Shown here: positions 23,745-33,579 of the stretch, in pieces
Layout of the letters: each line of letters starts with the position of its first letter
Position numbering within the stretch: the first letter of the stretch is position 1
Assembly (NCBI GenBank): GCA_009691765.1
Contig: SIAO01000005.1
Coordinates: 16,001 to 80,000 of the forward strand
Length of the DNA: 64,000 nt
DNA from: Planctomycetota bacterium
Lineage (GTDB): Bacteria > Planctomycetota > GCA-002687715
Direction of reading: 5' to 3'
The notes under the pieces: model-generated
Told to the model about the DNA's origin: nothing
The model's input: only the letters and a program-made list of their open reading frames with translations
Databases searched by the model: none
Made by a program: the position numbers and the translations under genes

Positions 23745-26700
23745 CTATCCGTGGCGCTGGCCAGTGAAAGACGGCGCGAACGCACGGCGCATGAATGCGA
23801 GGAGTTTCGCAGCACTGTCAAAGTGCTCGGCAGTCACCAGCAACAGGGTTCGACCTTGCACAGCACGCACCCGCGCAGGCGGCAGTCCAATGCGTTGCCC
23901 CACCGCCGCCGGGTTGCAGGCCAAAGCCACACCTTCCCCTGGAATCAGCCAAAGGCGCTGCACGCGCTCATGGACCAACAAAGCCCGCAAGCGCGCGAGG
24001 CCCTCGAACTCCTTCACTTCGCTGGGCGCCGTGCCAAAGCGATCTTCGAACTCCGCCGAAAGCGCTTGAAACTCGACTTCTGTCCGAGCACGCGAATAGC
24101 GTCGATAGGCTTCCACGCGCAAACGGCGGTCTCGGATCCACGCCTCTGGCAAGCACGCGGTGAAGGCGAGATCCAGCTCGGCTTCGACCTCCACTTCGGG
24201 CACAGCGTGTTTCATCTTTTTCACGGCAGCATCGAGCAGGCGGCAATACATTTCATAGCCCACCGACGCAATGTGACCGCTCTGCTCCGAGCCCAGCAAG
24301 TTGCCGGCGCCGCGAATCTCAAGATCGCGCACTGCAATGCGGAAGCCCGCACCAAGATGAGAGAACTCCTCGATGGCTGCGAGTCGGCGCGTTGCGTCCT
24401 CGCCCACCATCTTGTCCGGCGCTACGAGAAACCACGCGAACGCCTGCAAGTGCGAGCGCCCCACTCGGCCGCGCAACTGGTGCAAGTCCGCAAGGCCGTA
24501 GTCCTGCGCTTCATCCACGAACATCGTGTTGGCCGATGGGATGTCGATGCCAGACTCGACAATCGTCGTGGCCACCAACACATCCGCACGCCGTTCGAGG
24601 AAGGTCATCATGGTGTCTTCCAGTTCACCAGCGCTCATTTGTCCATGGCCCACGATCACTCGTGCTTCCGGAACGATCTCTTGCAACTTCGCGGCCACGC
24701 GGTCGATGCTGCGCACACGGTTGTGCACGAAAAACACTTGTCCTTGGCGGTCCAGCTCACGCAGAATCGCACTGCGCACTTCGGCGGCATTGAACGAGCC
24801 CACGCGTGTTTCCACTTCGCGTCGACCTCGCGGCGGTTCTTGCAACGAGGAAATATCGCGAATGCCCAACATGCTCTGATGCAGAGTGCGCGGAATCGGC
24901 GTCGCCGTCATGGTCAACACATCCACATCGCTGCGCAGACGCCGCAGCTTCTCTTTGTGCGCCACACCGAAGCGTTGCTCTTCGTCAATCACCAACATGC
25001 CGAGATCATGAAACTTCACATCAGCGCCCATCAAGCGGTGCGTGCCGATGAGCACATCAACACCGCCCGACGCAGTAGCTTCGAGAATCTCACGCACCTC
25101 TTTGTCAGTGCGAAAACGCGACAAACATTCCACGCGCACTGGCCACGGCGCCATGCGATCGCGCATCGTTGCGGCGTGCTGTTGCGCCAACAAAGTGGTG
25201 GGCACCAACACCACTGTTTGGCGGCCTCCCATAGCGCATTTGAAAGCTGCGCGCATGGCCAATTCGGTCTTGCCGTAGCCCACATCGCCGCAAAGCAAGC
25301 GGTCCATGGGGCGCGGAGTTTCCATATCGCGCTTGATGTCTTCCATCGCGCGTTGCTGATCGCCCGTGAGAACATGCGGAAACGAAGTTTCAAACTCGAG
25401 TTGCCAAGGCGTGTCCAGCCCATGGGCTTGTCCGCGGCGCGCCGCACGCAGTGCCTGAACTTCAATCAATCCGGCCGCAAGTTCGAGAACACCCGCGGCC
25501 ACTTGCTCTTTGCGTTTGCCCCAAGCGCTGCCGCCCAACTTGCCAAGCTCTGGTGTCGCTCCTCGACCACCCACGTACTTCTGCACGAGGTCGATACGCA
25601 CCGCTGGCACCAGCAATGTGATGTCATCGGCGAAGAGCAAGCGCAGATGATCTTGTTGCGCGCCGTCTTTATCCACGCGCTCGAGCCCGAGGAAACGCGC
25701 GATGCCATGCACGCCATGCACCACGGTGTCCCCTTCGCGCAGGTCGAGAAAAGTGTCGATGGGCCGCGTTGGCGGCGCGGGAGCCGCAAGGCCTGCACCT
25801 GCGCGGCGACGGCGCACCTGGGTGAGGAACAAATCGCTGTGCCCGCAGGCGGCGAGGCCAAAGGCTGGTGCGTGAAAACCGCCAAGCAAACGGCCTTCGC
25901 AGGCCTGCAAAGAGCCACTCCATGCTGCATCCGTCGGTAGCAGCGACAGAAAACGCTGACGCTCTCCCGCAGCATCGAATACCAGCAGCACGCGGTCTTT
26001 GCCGCGCGCCACGCGTTCGAGCGTGGTCACTGCCGATTCAAAACTGGCACCGTCCGCAGCGATGGCCTTGCCGCCGAGATCCACACCGCTCGAACCCACG
26101 GCGAGACTCGATGTGAGCAACAGCGGGAAGCGCGCAAGAGCCTCGTAGCGAGCGTGCGCGGCAACAGCATCGTCCGGTTGCAAGCGCGAACAATGCAGCG
26201 TCAACGCCTCACGGCAACGCAGTTCGTCTTTGCGCACCACCAGCGCGTCCGGCGGCAACAATGTGGCGAGTGACTCCACCGAATGCGCCGGCAAGCCGAG
26301 CAGCACTTCAAGGCGCTCCAAAGAGCCGTTAGACACTTGGGTCGCCGGGTCGAAGCGACGCAATCCTTCCACGCACTCGTCATCAAACTCCACACGCAAG
26401 GCGAGGTCTTCGCCCTCCGGCATGAAATCCACAAGATCACCGCGCACGGCAAAAGTGTTGCAGCGCTCCACCACGCTCTCACGCCCAAAACCCGCAGCGA
26501 CAAGTCGCGCCACGAGATCATCGCGCAGCCCCTTGCCGCCAAGTTGCAAACGTAAGGTGGCGTCGGCTGCAGCAGTCGAGCTACAAAACCCCTCAGAAAG
26601 CGCACGGCAAGCACTGACCAGCAGCGTTCCTGGTGCCAGCATGAGCGCACGTCGCACACGCAACACTGCATCGGCATGCCCACTCGGCAGATGCACAACG

Positions 26701-26930
26701 GTCGCGTTCGGCATATGCAACGCGAGTTCCGCGCTGGCGTCTTCCGCTTCTTCTTCCGAAGCCAGCACCAACAGCACTGTGCGCCGCGTGCGAGTGTTCA
26801 ACGCTGCCGCGAGCAGCGTCGCCATGGAACCCACGACGCCGCCGACAGACAGTCCGCCAACACTTCCATCGAGCAGCCTCTGCAAAGGCAGCTTGTCGGC
26901 GAACCTGCGCAGCAGGTCGTTGTCGGCCAT
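23745..26930 (-). CDS. mfd: transcription-repair coupling factor
   Basis: A 1061-residue Mfd, the DNA translocase that removes RNA polymerase stalled at lesions and recruits UvrA. The UvrB-homology region lies at the N-terminus ([20 protein letters not shown]). The RNAP-interacting CarD-like domain is [19 protein letters not shown]. The RecG-like motor has [20 protein letters not shown] (Walker A), [18 protein letters not shown] (DEEQ), [32 protein letters not shown] and [16 protein letters not shown]. The TRCF C-terminal domain ([17 protein letters not shown]) is present. Length is slightly below the usual 1100-1150. I chose ATG 26930, twelve nt after the rnc stop; a longer frame to 26984 would overlap rnc. 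Confidence 0.96.
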   Translation of the reverse strand: MADNDLLRRFADKLPLQRLLDGSVGGLSVGGVVGSMATLLAAALNTRTRRTVLLVLASEEEAEDASAELALHMPNATVVHLPSGHADAVLRVRRALMLAPGTLLVSACRALSEGFCSSTAAADATLRLQLGGKGLRDDLVARLVAAGFGRESVVERCNTFAVRGDLVDFMPEGEDLALRVEFDDECVEGLRRFDPATQVSNGSLERLEVLLGLPAHSVESLATLLPPDALVVRKDELRCREALTLHCSRLQPDDAVAAHARYEALARFPLLLTSSLAVGSSGVDLGGKAIAADGASFESAVTTLERVARGKDRVLLVFDAAGERQRFLSLLPTDAAWSGSLQACEGRLLGGFHAPAFGLAACGHSDLFLTQVRRRRAGAGLAAPAPPTRPIDTFLDLREGDTVVHGVHGIARFLGLERVDKDGAQQDHLRLLFADDITLLVPAVRIDLVQKYVGGRGATPELGKLGGSAWGKRKEQVAAGVLELAAGLIEVQALRAARRGQAHGLDTPWQLEFETSFPHVLTGDQQRAMEDIKRDMETPRPMDRLLCGDVGYGKTELAMRAAFKCAMGGRQTVVLVPTTLLAQQHAATMRDRMAPWPVRVECLSRFRTDKEVREILEATASGGVDVLIGTHRLMGADVKFHDLGMLVIDEEQRFGVAHKEKLRRLRSDVDVLTMTATPIPRTLHQSMLGIRDISSLQEPPRGRREVETRVGSFNAAEVRSAILRELDRQGQVFFVHNRVRSIDRVAAKLQEIVPEARVIVGHGQMSAGELEDTMMTFLERRADVLVATTIVESGIDIPSANTMFVDEAQDYGLADLHQLRGRVGRSHLQAFAWFLVAPDKMVGEDATRRLAAIEEFSHLGAGFRIAVRDLEIRGAGNLLGSEQSGHIASVGYEMYCRLLDAAVKKMKHAVPEVEVEAELDLAFTACLPEAWIRDRRLRVEAYRRYSRARTEVEFQALSAEFEDRFGTAPSEVKEFEGLARLRALLVHERVQRLWLIPGEGVALACNPAAVGQRIGLPPARVRAVQGRTLLLVTAEHFDSAAKLLAFMRRAFAPSFTGQRHG

Positions 26931-26941
26931 GATTCGGGGCG

Positions 26942-27619
26942 TCAGTCGACGCCGAATTCCACCAATGCGAGGCGGGCTGCGCACTGTTCCGCTTCTTTAC
27001 GCGAACGCCCGTAACCAGCGGGAAAAAGTTTCCCGTCATGACAAGCGCGCACTTCAAAGGTGCGGCAGTGGTCTTCGCCAGCAGTGCTCACCAGCGTGTA
27101 GCTCGCGTTGCCTTTGCGCCCGGCTTGAGCCACACGATGCAACTGGCTCTTCCAGTCTGTGCCATCAGGCAGTGCAGCGGCGGCCGCCAGTTCATGACTG
27201 AAGTTGCGCTCGACGAAGTTGCGCGCTGCGTCGATGCCAGCATCTAAATAGAGCGCACCCAAGAATGCTTCCAACGCATCAGCCAGCATGGCTTCGGAGT
27301 AATAGGAGTGATCCGGAAACATGCGTCCAGTGCGAAGCGCCCGGTGAAGCCCTAACTCGCGCGCTTTATTCGCAAGGCTGCGCGTGTTCACCACCAGCGA
27401 GCGCGCCTTGGTCATGGGGCCTTCTGCGAGATCACCGAATTGCTGATGCAAGTGCAACGACACCAACATCGAAAGCACCGCGTCGCCAAGAAACTCAAGA
27501 CGCTCATTGCTCTGGCCTTCAGCGCAGGATGCGTGCGTGAGTGCCTGCGCCAACAAATCTTGGTTGCCGAAGCAATGGCCACCAAGCGTCGTGCCAGCGT
27601 TGTCGGATTCGGCGCTCAC
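26942..27619 (-). CDS. rnc: ribonuclease III
   Basis: A 225-residue RNase III that cleaves double-stranded RNA in rRNA and mRNA processing. The endonuclease signature NERLEFLGDAVLSMLV carries the catalytic Glu/Asp; the second acidic pair is in LADALEAFLGALYLDAG. A double-stranded RNA-binding domain forms the C-terminus (DWKSQLHRVAQAGRKGNASY ... GRSRKEAEQCAARLALVEF). The start codon is GTG at 27619 (reverse strand), overlapping the upstream dGTPase stop as GTGA. Nested between the dGTPase-family gene and mfd in one operon. Confidence 0.95.
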   Translation of the reverse strand: MSAESDNAGTTLGGHCFGNQDLLAQALTHASCAEGQSNERLEFLGDAVLSMLVSLHLHQQFGDLAEGPMTKARSLVVNTRSLANKARELGLHRALRTGRMFPDHSYYSEAMLADALEAFLGALYLDAGIDAARNFVERNFSHELAAAAALPDGTDWKSQLHRVAQAGRKGNASYTLVSTAGEDHCRTFEVRACHDGKLFPAGYGRSRKEAEQCAARLALVEFGVD

Positions 27620-28803
27620 GGTTCAAGGCTCGCTTGCCCCGGTTGCAAAAGCAGGGTGTATTCCTTTTGCGCGTAGCGATCCGTCATGCCGGCGATGTAG
27701 TCCGCGATGGCGCGGTGCAAACCCTCTTCTGCTGCAATTTGCTGATAGCGCGGCGGCAGCAATCGCGGGTTTTCGTGCAATGTCTGAAAGAGCCCGGCGA
27801 CGATCACACGCGCACGGCTGCGCATGCGACACACCTTGTAGTGCGTGTAGAAACGACGGTGCAAGAACGCGCGCAACTGCTTCTCTTGCACAGCGCGTTC
27901 GGCGGAGAAGCCCACGAGAGAGTTCTGATGCGCGCGCACATCCTGCAAACTGCGCACACCACTCGCATTCAAATTCGCCAAAGTGGCATGGACCAAATCA
28001 GAGACTTGCAGCGTGATGAGGCTGGCAACAGTCTTGTGCTGCAAGATGCGCCCTGCGGCTCCGGGGCTGCGCGCCAAGGCGTGTTCACGCGCGAGCCGCC
28101 ACAAATCCACTTCGCTCATGGCTGCTTCGTCGAGCAAACCGCTGCGCAAGGCGTCATCGACATCATGACTGTTGTAGGCAATGCCATCGGCGAAATCGAC
28201 GACTTGCGCTTCAAGACACGGCCCTTCTTGCGGGTTGTAGGCGGCATATTCCGGTCCTGTGAAGGGGCGCTTGTGCTTCACAATGGACTCGCGCACTTCG
28301 TAGGTGAGATTCAAACCCGCGTGCCCAGGACTGCGGACTTCCAGGCGTTCGACAAGCCGCAGCGATTGATGGTTGTGCTCGAAACCACCGTGCGCGCGCA
28401 TCAACTCATCGAGCACATCGCCACCAACATGTCCGAAAGGCGCGTGGCCCAAGTCGTGCGCGAGCGCGAGTGCTTCGCAGAGATCCTCATTCAAGCGCAA
28501 CGCCCGCGCAATGCTGCGCGCGATCTGACTGACTTCGAGGCTGTGCGTGAGGCGCACGCGGTAATGGTCGCCAGCATCGGAAATGAAAACTTGAGTCTTG
28601 CCGATCAAGCGCCGAAACGCAGTGCTGTGCAAGATGCGATCGCGGTCGCGCTGAAACTCTGTGCGCAGCGCATCGCGCTCTTCGACGACGGCGCGACCCC
28701 GCGACTCGGCCGAGAGCACACCCAACGACGAGAGTGCTTGGCGCTCGCGCGCTTCACACGCTTCCCGCGTGAACAACACGTAATGATCGTCCGTTGAACT
28801 CAT
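27616..28803 (-). CDS. deoxyguanosinetriphosphate triphosphohydrolase-like HD protein
   Basis: A 395-residue HD-superfamily protein of the dGTPase type, hydrolysing dNTPs to nucleosides and triphosphate. The metal site is readable: RVRLTHSLEVSQIARSIAR (first His), LALAHDLGHAPFGHVGG (HD pair and following His), and VVDFADGIAYNSHDVDDAL (distal Asp). RDRILHSTAFRRLIGKTQVF is the family-typical N-terminal segment. The length corresponds to the shorter type-2 dGTPases of many non-enteric bacteria. I chose ATG 28803 (SSTDDHYVLF) as the most plausible; a further ATG at 28824 is possible. First gene of the rnc-mfd unit, divergent from the AhpD-like gene with 84 bp between. Confidence 0.93.
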   Translation of the reverse strand: MSSTDDHYVLFTREACEARERQALSSLGVLSAESRGRAVVEERDALRTEFQRDRDRILHSTAFRRLIGKTQVFISDAGDHYRVRLTHSLEVSQIARSIARALRLNEDLCEALALAHDLGHAPFGHVGGDVLDELMRAHGGFEHNHQSLRLVERLEVRSPGHAGLNLTYEVRESIVKHKRPFTGPEYAAYNPQEGPCLEAQVVDFADGIAYNSHDVDDALRSGLLDEAAMSEVDLWRLAREHALARSPGAAGRILQHKTVASLITLQVSDLVHATLANLNASGVRSLQDVRAHQNSLVGFSAERAVQEKQLRAFLHRRFYTHYKVCRMRSRARVIVAGLFQTLHENPRLLPPRYQQIAAEEGLHRAIADYIAGMTDRYAQKEYTLLLQPGQASLEP

Positions 28804-28887
28804 TGACGCGAGCGTAGCCCCCATGACAGTTCTGCTCAACGCGCCTGCTACAGTACCGCTCGTCACCAAGCCATGGAGCATGCAGCA

Positions 28888-29214
28888 ATGGAGTCGTCAG
28901 ACATAGACGCAAATCCGTCCGAAGGGTCGTATGCGCTGCTCGGCGACGGCGCGCGGCAGCATTACTTCGCGTTCTACAAGCACATCTTCTCGCACAAAGA
29001 GAAGGCGCTGGATCGCAAGACCCGAGAACTCGTTGCGGTGGCCGCAGCCCTCGCGTTCAATTGCCACAACTGTTTGGACGGGCACATCAAGAAAGCACGC
29101 CTGAGCGGCGCTACGGAGGCCCAGATCGCTGAAGTCGTCGAGGTAACCCTCGCTGTCAGTGCGGCCGCTGTCGTAGACCGAGCCGACGGAGCCGCTGCTC
29201 GGTTGCGGACTTAG
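28888..29214 (+). CDS. AhpD-like / carboxymuconolactone decarboxylase-family protein
   Basis: A 108-residue all-helical protein of the CMD/AhpD superfamily. RKTRELVAVAAALAFNCHNCLDGHIKKA contains the CxxC pair (NCHNC) with the His three residues later that forms the AhpD-type proton relay. TEAQIAEVVEVTLAVSAAAVVDRA is the closing helix pair. Proteins of this size act as peroxidase-associated reductants or are of unknown function. I chose ATG 28888 because GGAG stands 9 nt upstream; ATG 28873 has none. Monocistronic by appearance, with a 12-bp tandem repeat covering its stop codon. Confidence 0.85.
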   Translation: MESSDIDANPSEGSYALLGDGARQHYFAFYKHIFSHKEKALDRKTRELVAVAAALAFNCHNCLDGHIKKARLSGATEAQIAEVVEVTLAVSAAAVVDRADGAAARLRT

Positions 29215-29234
29215 GAGCATTCTTAGGAGCATTC
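29211..29234 (+). repeat. perfect tandem duplication of 12 bp over the AhpD-like stop codon
   Basis: TTAGGAGCATTC occurs twice back to back (29211-29222, 29223-29234). The first copy contains the gene's TAG stop. Probably a slippage duplication; it also makes an AGGAG-like sequence twice with no ATG behind it. Confidence 0.8.
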
Positions 29235-29350
29235 AAGCTCTCTAAACCTGAAAACCCTGTGGCAGCCAGCACGAAAGTGCACCGCGCCTATGGCGCCAAG
29301 CGTGCCAATCCACCTATGATGCCGCCGCATCCATTCCGCAGGAGGATCCC

Positions 29351-30898
29351 ATGCAACGCTTCATGCTCGTTCTCGCCGTCAGCAGCATCGCGGCAGCGCT
29401 CCCAGCGCAAGGCTGCAATGGCAATGGCTTCGCCACCCTTGGTTTCGGGCCGGCTGCACTTTCCCAAAATCTCGAGGTGTCACTGTCCACTCCGGGTGGC
29501 GGCGCGTTCTTCTGGTATGTGGATGTCGCGCCAGGAATGTTGACCATTCCTGGAATCGGCAACGTGTGTCTCGGGATCACTCCTGGACTGCTCAGCTTCA
29601 TCGACACGCCGAGCACGGGCTTGTTCATCCCCGGCACGGGCACGCTGCCTTTGTCGCTGCCGTTGCCGGGCATTCCGGCGATGGCCGGATTCACGCTGTA
29701 CTCGCAACTCATCGCGGTGAACGCTGCTGCACCCGGTGGCATAGCACTCAGCAACCCAGCCAGCGTGCAACTGGCAATGCCAGATTCTTACAACTACGCA
29801 CTCAGCACGATGGCGGACTGGCGCGGTCTGCACACGGCAACAAACCTCGTAGATGCGCGTTACGTGTTCATCACTGGTGGCGGCAGCGGTGCTTTGCTCG
29901 CGCCGACACCTGTGGCCAGCACCAGCATGTACGACCACTACACGCGCACGTTCCAAGCCGGGCCGCCGCTGGCCGCTTCGCGCGTGCTGCACTCAGCAAC
30001 ACGCTTGTTGGATGGTCGCATTCTCATCGCTGGGGGGCTCGACGGTGCCGCAATCCTGAACTGGACCGACGGCGAGGTGTACGACCCCGCGACGAACACC
30101 TTCACGCCCGTGGCCAATCAAATGGCGGGTCCGCGTGCGGCGCACACAGCCACACTCCTCAATGACGGCCGCGTCTTGCTCACCGGCGGCAACACCGAGT
30201 TCTCGATCCTGTCTGCAGGCAATTTCATCGCCGTGTTCAGTACTGCGATCAACACCACCGAGATCTACAACCCAGTGACCAACACCTTCACACCTGGGCC
30301 GATTATGATTTCGAAGCGTCTCGGACACGAGGCTGTGAAACTGTCAAATGGCAACGTGCTTGTGGTGGGCGGCATCAATGGCGGCATCAACCTTGGCGTG
30401 ACGGCCTTGCCAACTTTCACCAACACCACGCAGATCTTCAATCCAATCACCAACACCTTCACCAGTTCCGGCAATATCGCGAGCAGCCGCTTGAAGCCGT
30501 ATTTGCAATTGCTTCCATCGGGCAATGTGTTGATGGCTGGCGGCGCGGCAGGCACGTTCATCACCTCCACGGCCACCACGGAAATCCGCAACGCCAGCAC
30601 GGGAGCGTGGAGCGCAGGTCAACTGATGCCCGTCGGCAGCGTGCTCGGCGGTGCTGTGCGCAGGCCCAACGGCAGCCTCCTCATCGGCGGCGGTGGTCAA
30701 GGGACGCTGGCCAATTTCACGGCCGGCGCGCAAGTCATTCAGTACACCGAAGGAATCGGCTGGAGCGCGCTCAACAACCTGCCTGCGACGCGCATGAACA
30801 ACAGCGTCAACTTGATGCCGGACGGCACCTACCTCCTTGCTGGCGGCATCGACGCTGCAACCTTCACCTACAACAACGCGCTGATCTGGACTCCCTGA
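29351..30898 (+). CDS. secreted Kelch-repeat protein
   Basis: A 515-residue exported protein with a strong ribosome site (AGGAGG) and a signal peptide ending AAALPAQG. Residues about 20-140 form a beta-rich domain with many GxxxIPG turns (FIPGTGTLPLSLPLPGIP) that I know as a recurrent N- or C-terminal module of planctomycete secreted proteins. Residues about 155-515 hold about six Kelch/galactose-oxidase-type blades with the repeated pattern HTATLLxDGRVLLTGG and EIYNPxTNTFTP. It should fold as a beta-propeller in the periplasm or outside the cell. No catalytic Cys-Tyr pair of galactose oxidase is evident, so a binding role is likelier. No clear operon partners. Confidence 0.85.
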   Translation: MQRFMLVLAVSSIAAALPAQGCNGNGFATLGFGPAALSQNLEVSLSTPGGGAFFWYVDVAPGMLTIPGIGNVCLGITPGLLSFIDTPSTGLFIPGTGTLPLSLPLPGIPAMAGFTLYSQLIAVNAAAPGGIALSNPASVQLAMPDSYNYALSTMADWRGLHTATNLVDARYVFITGGGSGALLAPTPVASTSMYDHYTRTFQAGPPLAASRVLHSATRLLDGRILIAGGLDGAAILNWTDGEVYDPATNTFTPVANQMAGPRAAHTATLLNDGRVLLTGGNTEFSILSAGNFIAVFSTAINTTEIYNPVTNTFTPGPIMISKRLGHEAVKLSNGNVLVVGGINGGINLGVTALPTFTNTTQIFNPITNTFTSSGNIASSRLKPYLQLLPSGNVLMAGGAAGTFITSTATTEIRNASTGAWSAGQLMPVGSVLGGAVRRPNGSLLIGGGGQGTLANFTAGAQVIQYTEGIGWSALNNLPATRMNNSVNLMPDGTYLLAGGIDAATFTYNNALIWTP

Positions 30899-30943
30899 GT
30901 TCGGCGCGCAGAGGCCGAAACGTGCTGCAAAATGCGGCGCGTG

Positions 30944-32728
30944 TCAGTCGAGGTGCGCGCGATCGCTATCGCCCATCTCTTGACCTGACGGGAAGTACTC
31001 CCTCCAACGACGGCTCACCAAACGAGCCGTCGCGTCATCGCAAAAGAGCTCGGCGGGATAGTTCGGCTTCATGCGCGCGTCGATCACCAACGGTGGCGTG
31101 CGCAGCACATGCCCAGCGTGCAAGCGTTCCTCGGCGGCGTGCAAATCTGCAGCCGGGTCGAAGCGCGTAAACACCGTCCATAGGAAATTCATGGTGCTCT
31201 TGGCTGCGCGCGCCGCATCGTCCACCAAAGCGAGCAATGGCCAAGCTGCGAATGCGGGCAAGCGCGCAAGATCGGCGGCCTGCATGTTCGTTGGCGCAGA
31301 GACACACAAGCAGCCCGGCGAAAACACAGCGACGGTGACGCCCGGTGGCACGGCGCCTTCGAAGTGGCGTGGCAATTGGCGCCGCGCGTCGCCGAGCCCG
31401 AGCAACACACCCTTGGATCCATGATTGATCCGTGGTCCGCAATAATCGAGTGAGTCCATCGACAAGTTTGCAAAGACAAACAAGTCTGTAGCGAAATCTG
31501 CGCGCTCGAGAACATGCGTCAGCACCGCGCGGAAATCGCGAAGATCAATCTTGCTGTCGGTGGCGATCAAGAACTTCGTGAGGCTGAGCTGGCCTTCGCC
31601 AAGAATCCGAAATGCCGACACCATGGCTTCGCGTTTGTAGCGTTCACGCACCACTGCGGCCGAAAGCGCGTGGTAGCCCGTCTCGCCATACGACCACAGG
31701 TCTTCAACGCTCGGCATCGCTATCGGGAACAGCGGCCGCAGCAACTCTTGCAAGTGATCGCCAAGGAAGAAGTCTTCTTGGCGCGGCTTGCCCACCACGG
31801 TGAACGGAATCACGGCATCACGGCGACAGAAAACACGATCCACTTGGAACACTGGATAGTCGTGCTGCAACGAGTAATAGCCGTAATGATCTCCGAAGGG
31901 CCCTTCAGCGCGACGCACTTGCGCAGGCACACTGCCGACCAGCGCGACTTCCGCATCAGCCACCAGCGGCAGCGGCCCCGCAGGATTGCGCGTCATACGC
32001 AGCGAGCCACCGGCACATAAAGCCGCGAGCAAGAGTTCCGGCACATTCTCAGGCAAGGGCGCAATCGCGGAGAGGATCAAGCCTGGAGGCCCACCGAGAT
32101 ACACATTCACGGGTAGCGAACTGTTCGTCTGCTCCGCTGCGTGATGATGAAATCCGCCGCCTTTCCCAATCTGCCAATGCATCCCGGTTTCTGCAGCGCC
32201 GTGCAGTTGCATGCGATACAGCCCGAGATTGCTGCTGCCTGTCAGTGGATGTTGCGTGTGAACCATGGGCAAAGTGAAGAAGCGTCCGCCGTCTTCAAAC
32301 CACGATTGCGTGGCTGGGAAGGAATGCAAATCGGGCTGCAACGAGCGCTCAGTGACAGGTGCGCGGCGCACCGTCTTCAAGCGTGTGCGCGCCAATTGCA
32401 ACAGCACATCGCGTTCTTGCCACAAACGCGACAAAGTGGGCGGCAACAATGTGTGCGGCAAACGCGCCAAACGTTCGATGAACTTGCGCGGTGCACTGCC
32501 GAAAGCGAGTTCAACGCGCGCGGCTGTACCGAACAGATTGCTCACCGCAGCGAAGGGCGACCCCTTCACACGCTTGAACAGCAGGGCGGGCCCGCCGCAA
32601 GCAATGACCCGGCGATGAATCTCGGCCATTTCGAGATGTGGATCCACCTCGGCTTCGATTTCCAGCAAAACACCTGCAGCACGCAGAGCTTGCAGAAAAG
32701 TGCGCAGATCACGGTGGTGGGCAGGCAT
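30944..32728 (-). CDS. UbiD-family decarboxylase
   Basis: A 594-residue UbiD-superfamily (prenylated-FMN) decarboxylase. Motifs: PALLFKRVKGSPFAAVSNLF near the N-terminus, SSNLGLYRMQLHG (cofactor/metal loop, normally NxGxYRMQ), MHWQIGKGGGFHHH, NVYLGGPPGLILSAIAPLP, and AEGPFGDHYGYYS with the catalytic Glu region. DSLDYCGPRINHGSKGVLLGLG stands where UbiD enzymes end. It is longer than E. coli UbiD (497 aa) and resembles the larger family members, for which menaquinone-pathway (MqnL-like) or other aromatic acid roles are known. No ubiX prenyltransferase lies in the window. I chose ATG 32728; the longer frame to 32746 has no ribosome site. Confidence 0.9.
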   Translation of the reverse strand: MPAHHRDLRTFLQALRAAGVLLEIEAEVDPHLEMAEIHRRVIACGGPALLFKRVKGSPFAAVSNLFGTAARVELAFGSAPRKFIERLARLPHTLLPPTLSRLWQERDVLLQLARTRLKTVRRAPVTERSLQPDLHSFPATQSWFEDGGRFFTLPMVHTQHPLTGSSNLGLYRMQLHGAAETGMHWQIGKGGGFHHHAAEQTNSSLPVNVYLGGPPGLILSAIAPLPENVPELLLAALCAGGSLRMTRNPAGPLPLVADAEVALVGSVPAQVRRAEGPFGDHYGYYSLQHDYPVFQVDRVFCRRDAVIPFTVVGKPRQEDFFLGDHLQELLRPLFPIAMPSVEDLWSYGETGYHALSAAVVRERYKREAMVSAFRILGEGQLSLTKFLIATDSKIDLRDFRAVLTHVLERADFATDLFVFANLSMDSLDYCGPRINHGSKGVLLGLGDARRQLPRHFEGAVPPGVTVAVFSPGCLCVSAPTNMQAADLARLPAFAAWPLLALVDDAARAAKSTMNFLWTVFTRFDPAADLHAAEERLHAGHVLRTPPLVIDARMKPNYPAELFCDDATARLVSRRWREYFPSGQEMGDSDRAHLD

Positions 32729-32794
32729 GGAGCCAGAGGCTACCAAGGCATGCAGTCTTTGGACGATGCGGCGAGCTCGCTACGCTGCATCACC

Positions 32795-33577
32795 ATGGCG
32801 CCGATCCTCTTTGATTTCGGGTTCATCAAACTCTATGGCTACGGCAGCATGATCGCGCTCGGCGTGCTGCTCGCGAGCGTGCTGGCCATCGTGGATGCGC
32901 GGCGCCGCAAGTTGCCGCGCTTCGAAGCGGTGTTCCCTTGGCTGTTTTTGTCCATGGCCGCCACGAGTTTCGCCGGAGGCAAAGGCCTCTGGTGGATCAT
33001 GAGCACCAGCGCCGAGCGCGCTTCGATCGCATCGGGCGCGGGCTTTGTTTACTACGGTGCGCTTCTGTTGGTGGCGCCCTGCACCATCCTCACCTTGAAG
33101 CTGTTCCGTGTGCCGTTGCTCCCGGCCATGGACACCCTCATCATGTTCATACCCTTCACTCATGCCTTCGGTCGCATCGGCTGCTTTCTCGCGGGCTGTT
33201 GCTACGGCTGCCACAGTGATGGCCCGCTGAGTGTCACCTTCCACGACGGCATCGGATTGAACGGTGTGGCCGTGCATCCCGTGCAGCTTTATGAAGCCGC
33301 CGCCAACTTCGCGATCTTCGCGGCGCTCTGGTTTTGGTTGCGACGGATGACGCTTCCCGCAGGTTCACTCTTCGGCCTCACGCTGATCCTCACGGGCTCT
33401 TCACGCATCGTCACCGAGTGCTTTCGCGGTGATGTTGTCTCTGCTCTTTGGAACAATGAAACAGCTGCACCAGGGCAGTGTCCGACTGGCCTCACGCAAG
33501 CTCAAGCCATCGGTACTGTCATGATCTTCGTGGGTTTGTTGTGGTTGGCGCAACTGCGCAGTTTAGGGAAACGCTGA
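32795..33577 (+). CDS. lgt: prolipoprotein diacylglyceryl transferase family protein
   Basis: A 260-residue inner-membrane protein of the Lgt family, which transfers diacylglycerol from phosphatidylglycerol to the lipobox Cys. Six to seven hydrophobic helices are visible. The core reads HAFGRIGCFLAGCCYG, the Cys-rich variant of the GRxGNFxN signature, then HPVQLYEA and, near the end, SSRIVTECFRGD. The variant core is common in Planctomycetota-like Lgt proteins as far as I know, but it departs from E. coli Lgt, so a related transferase is possible. I chose ATG 32795 (APILFDFGFIKLYGYG) since longer frames run into the ubiD gene on the other strand. The methylase gene follows 2 nt after the stop. 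Confidence 0.82.
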   Translation: MAPILFDFGFIKLYGYGSMIALGVLLASVLAIVDARRRKLPRFEAVFPWLFLSMAATSFAGGKGLWWIMSTSAERASIASGAGFVYYGALLLVAPCTILTLKLFRVPLLPAMDTLIMFIPFTHAFGRIGCFLAGCCYGCHSDGPLSVTFHDGIGLNGVAVHPVQLYEAAANFAIFAALWFWLRRMTLPAGSLFGLTLILTGSSRIVTECFRGDVVSALWNNETAAPGQCPTGLTQAQAIGTVMIFVGLLWLAQLRSLGKR

Positions 33578-33579
33578 GC

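Noticed and set aside
23712..25940. 742-codon open frame on the plus strand
   Set aside because: It lies antisense to mfd, whose motifs are complete. Long antisense frames are expected from this genome's G/C-biased third codon positions.
27541..28797. 418-codon plus-strand frame
   Set aside because: Antisense to rnc and the dGTPase-family gene, both with full catalytic motifs.
30900..30919. 6-bp hairpin after the Kelch gene as a terminator
   Set aside because: The stem is short and no T-run follows it on the plus strand.
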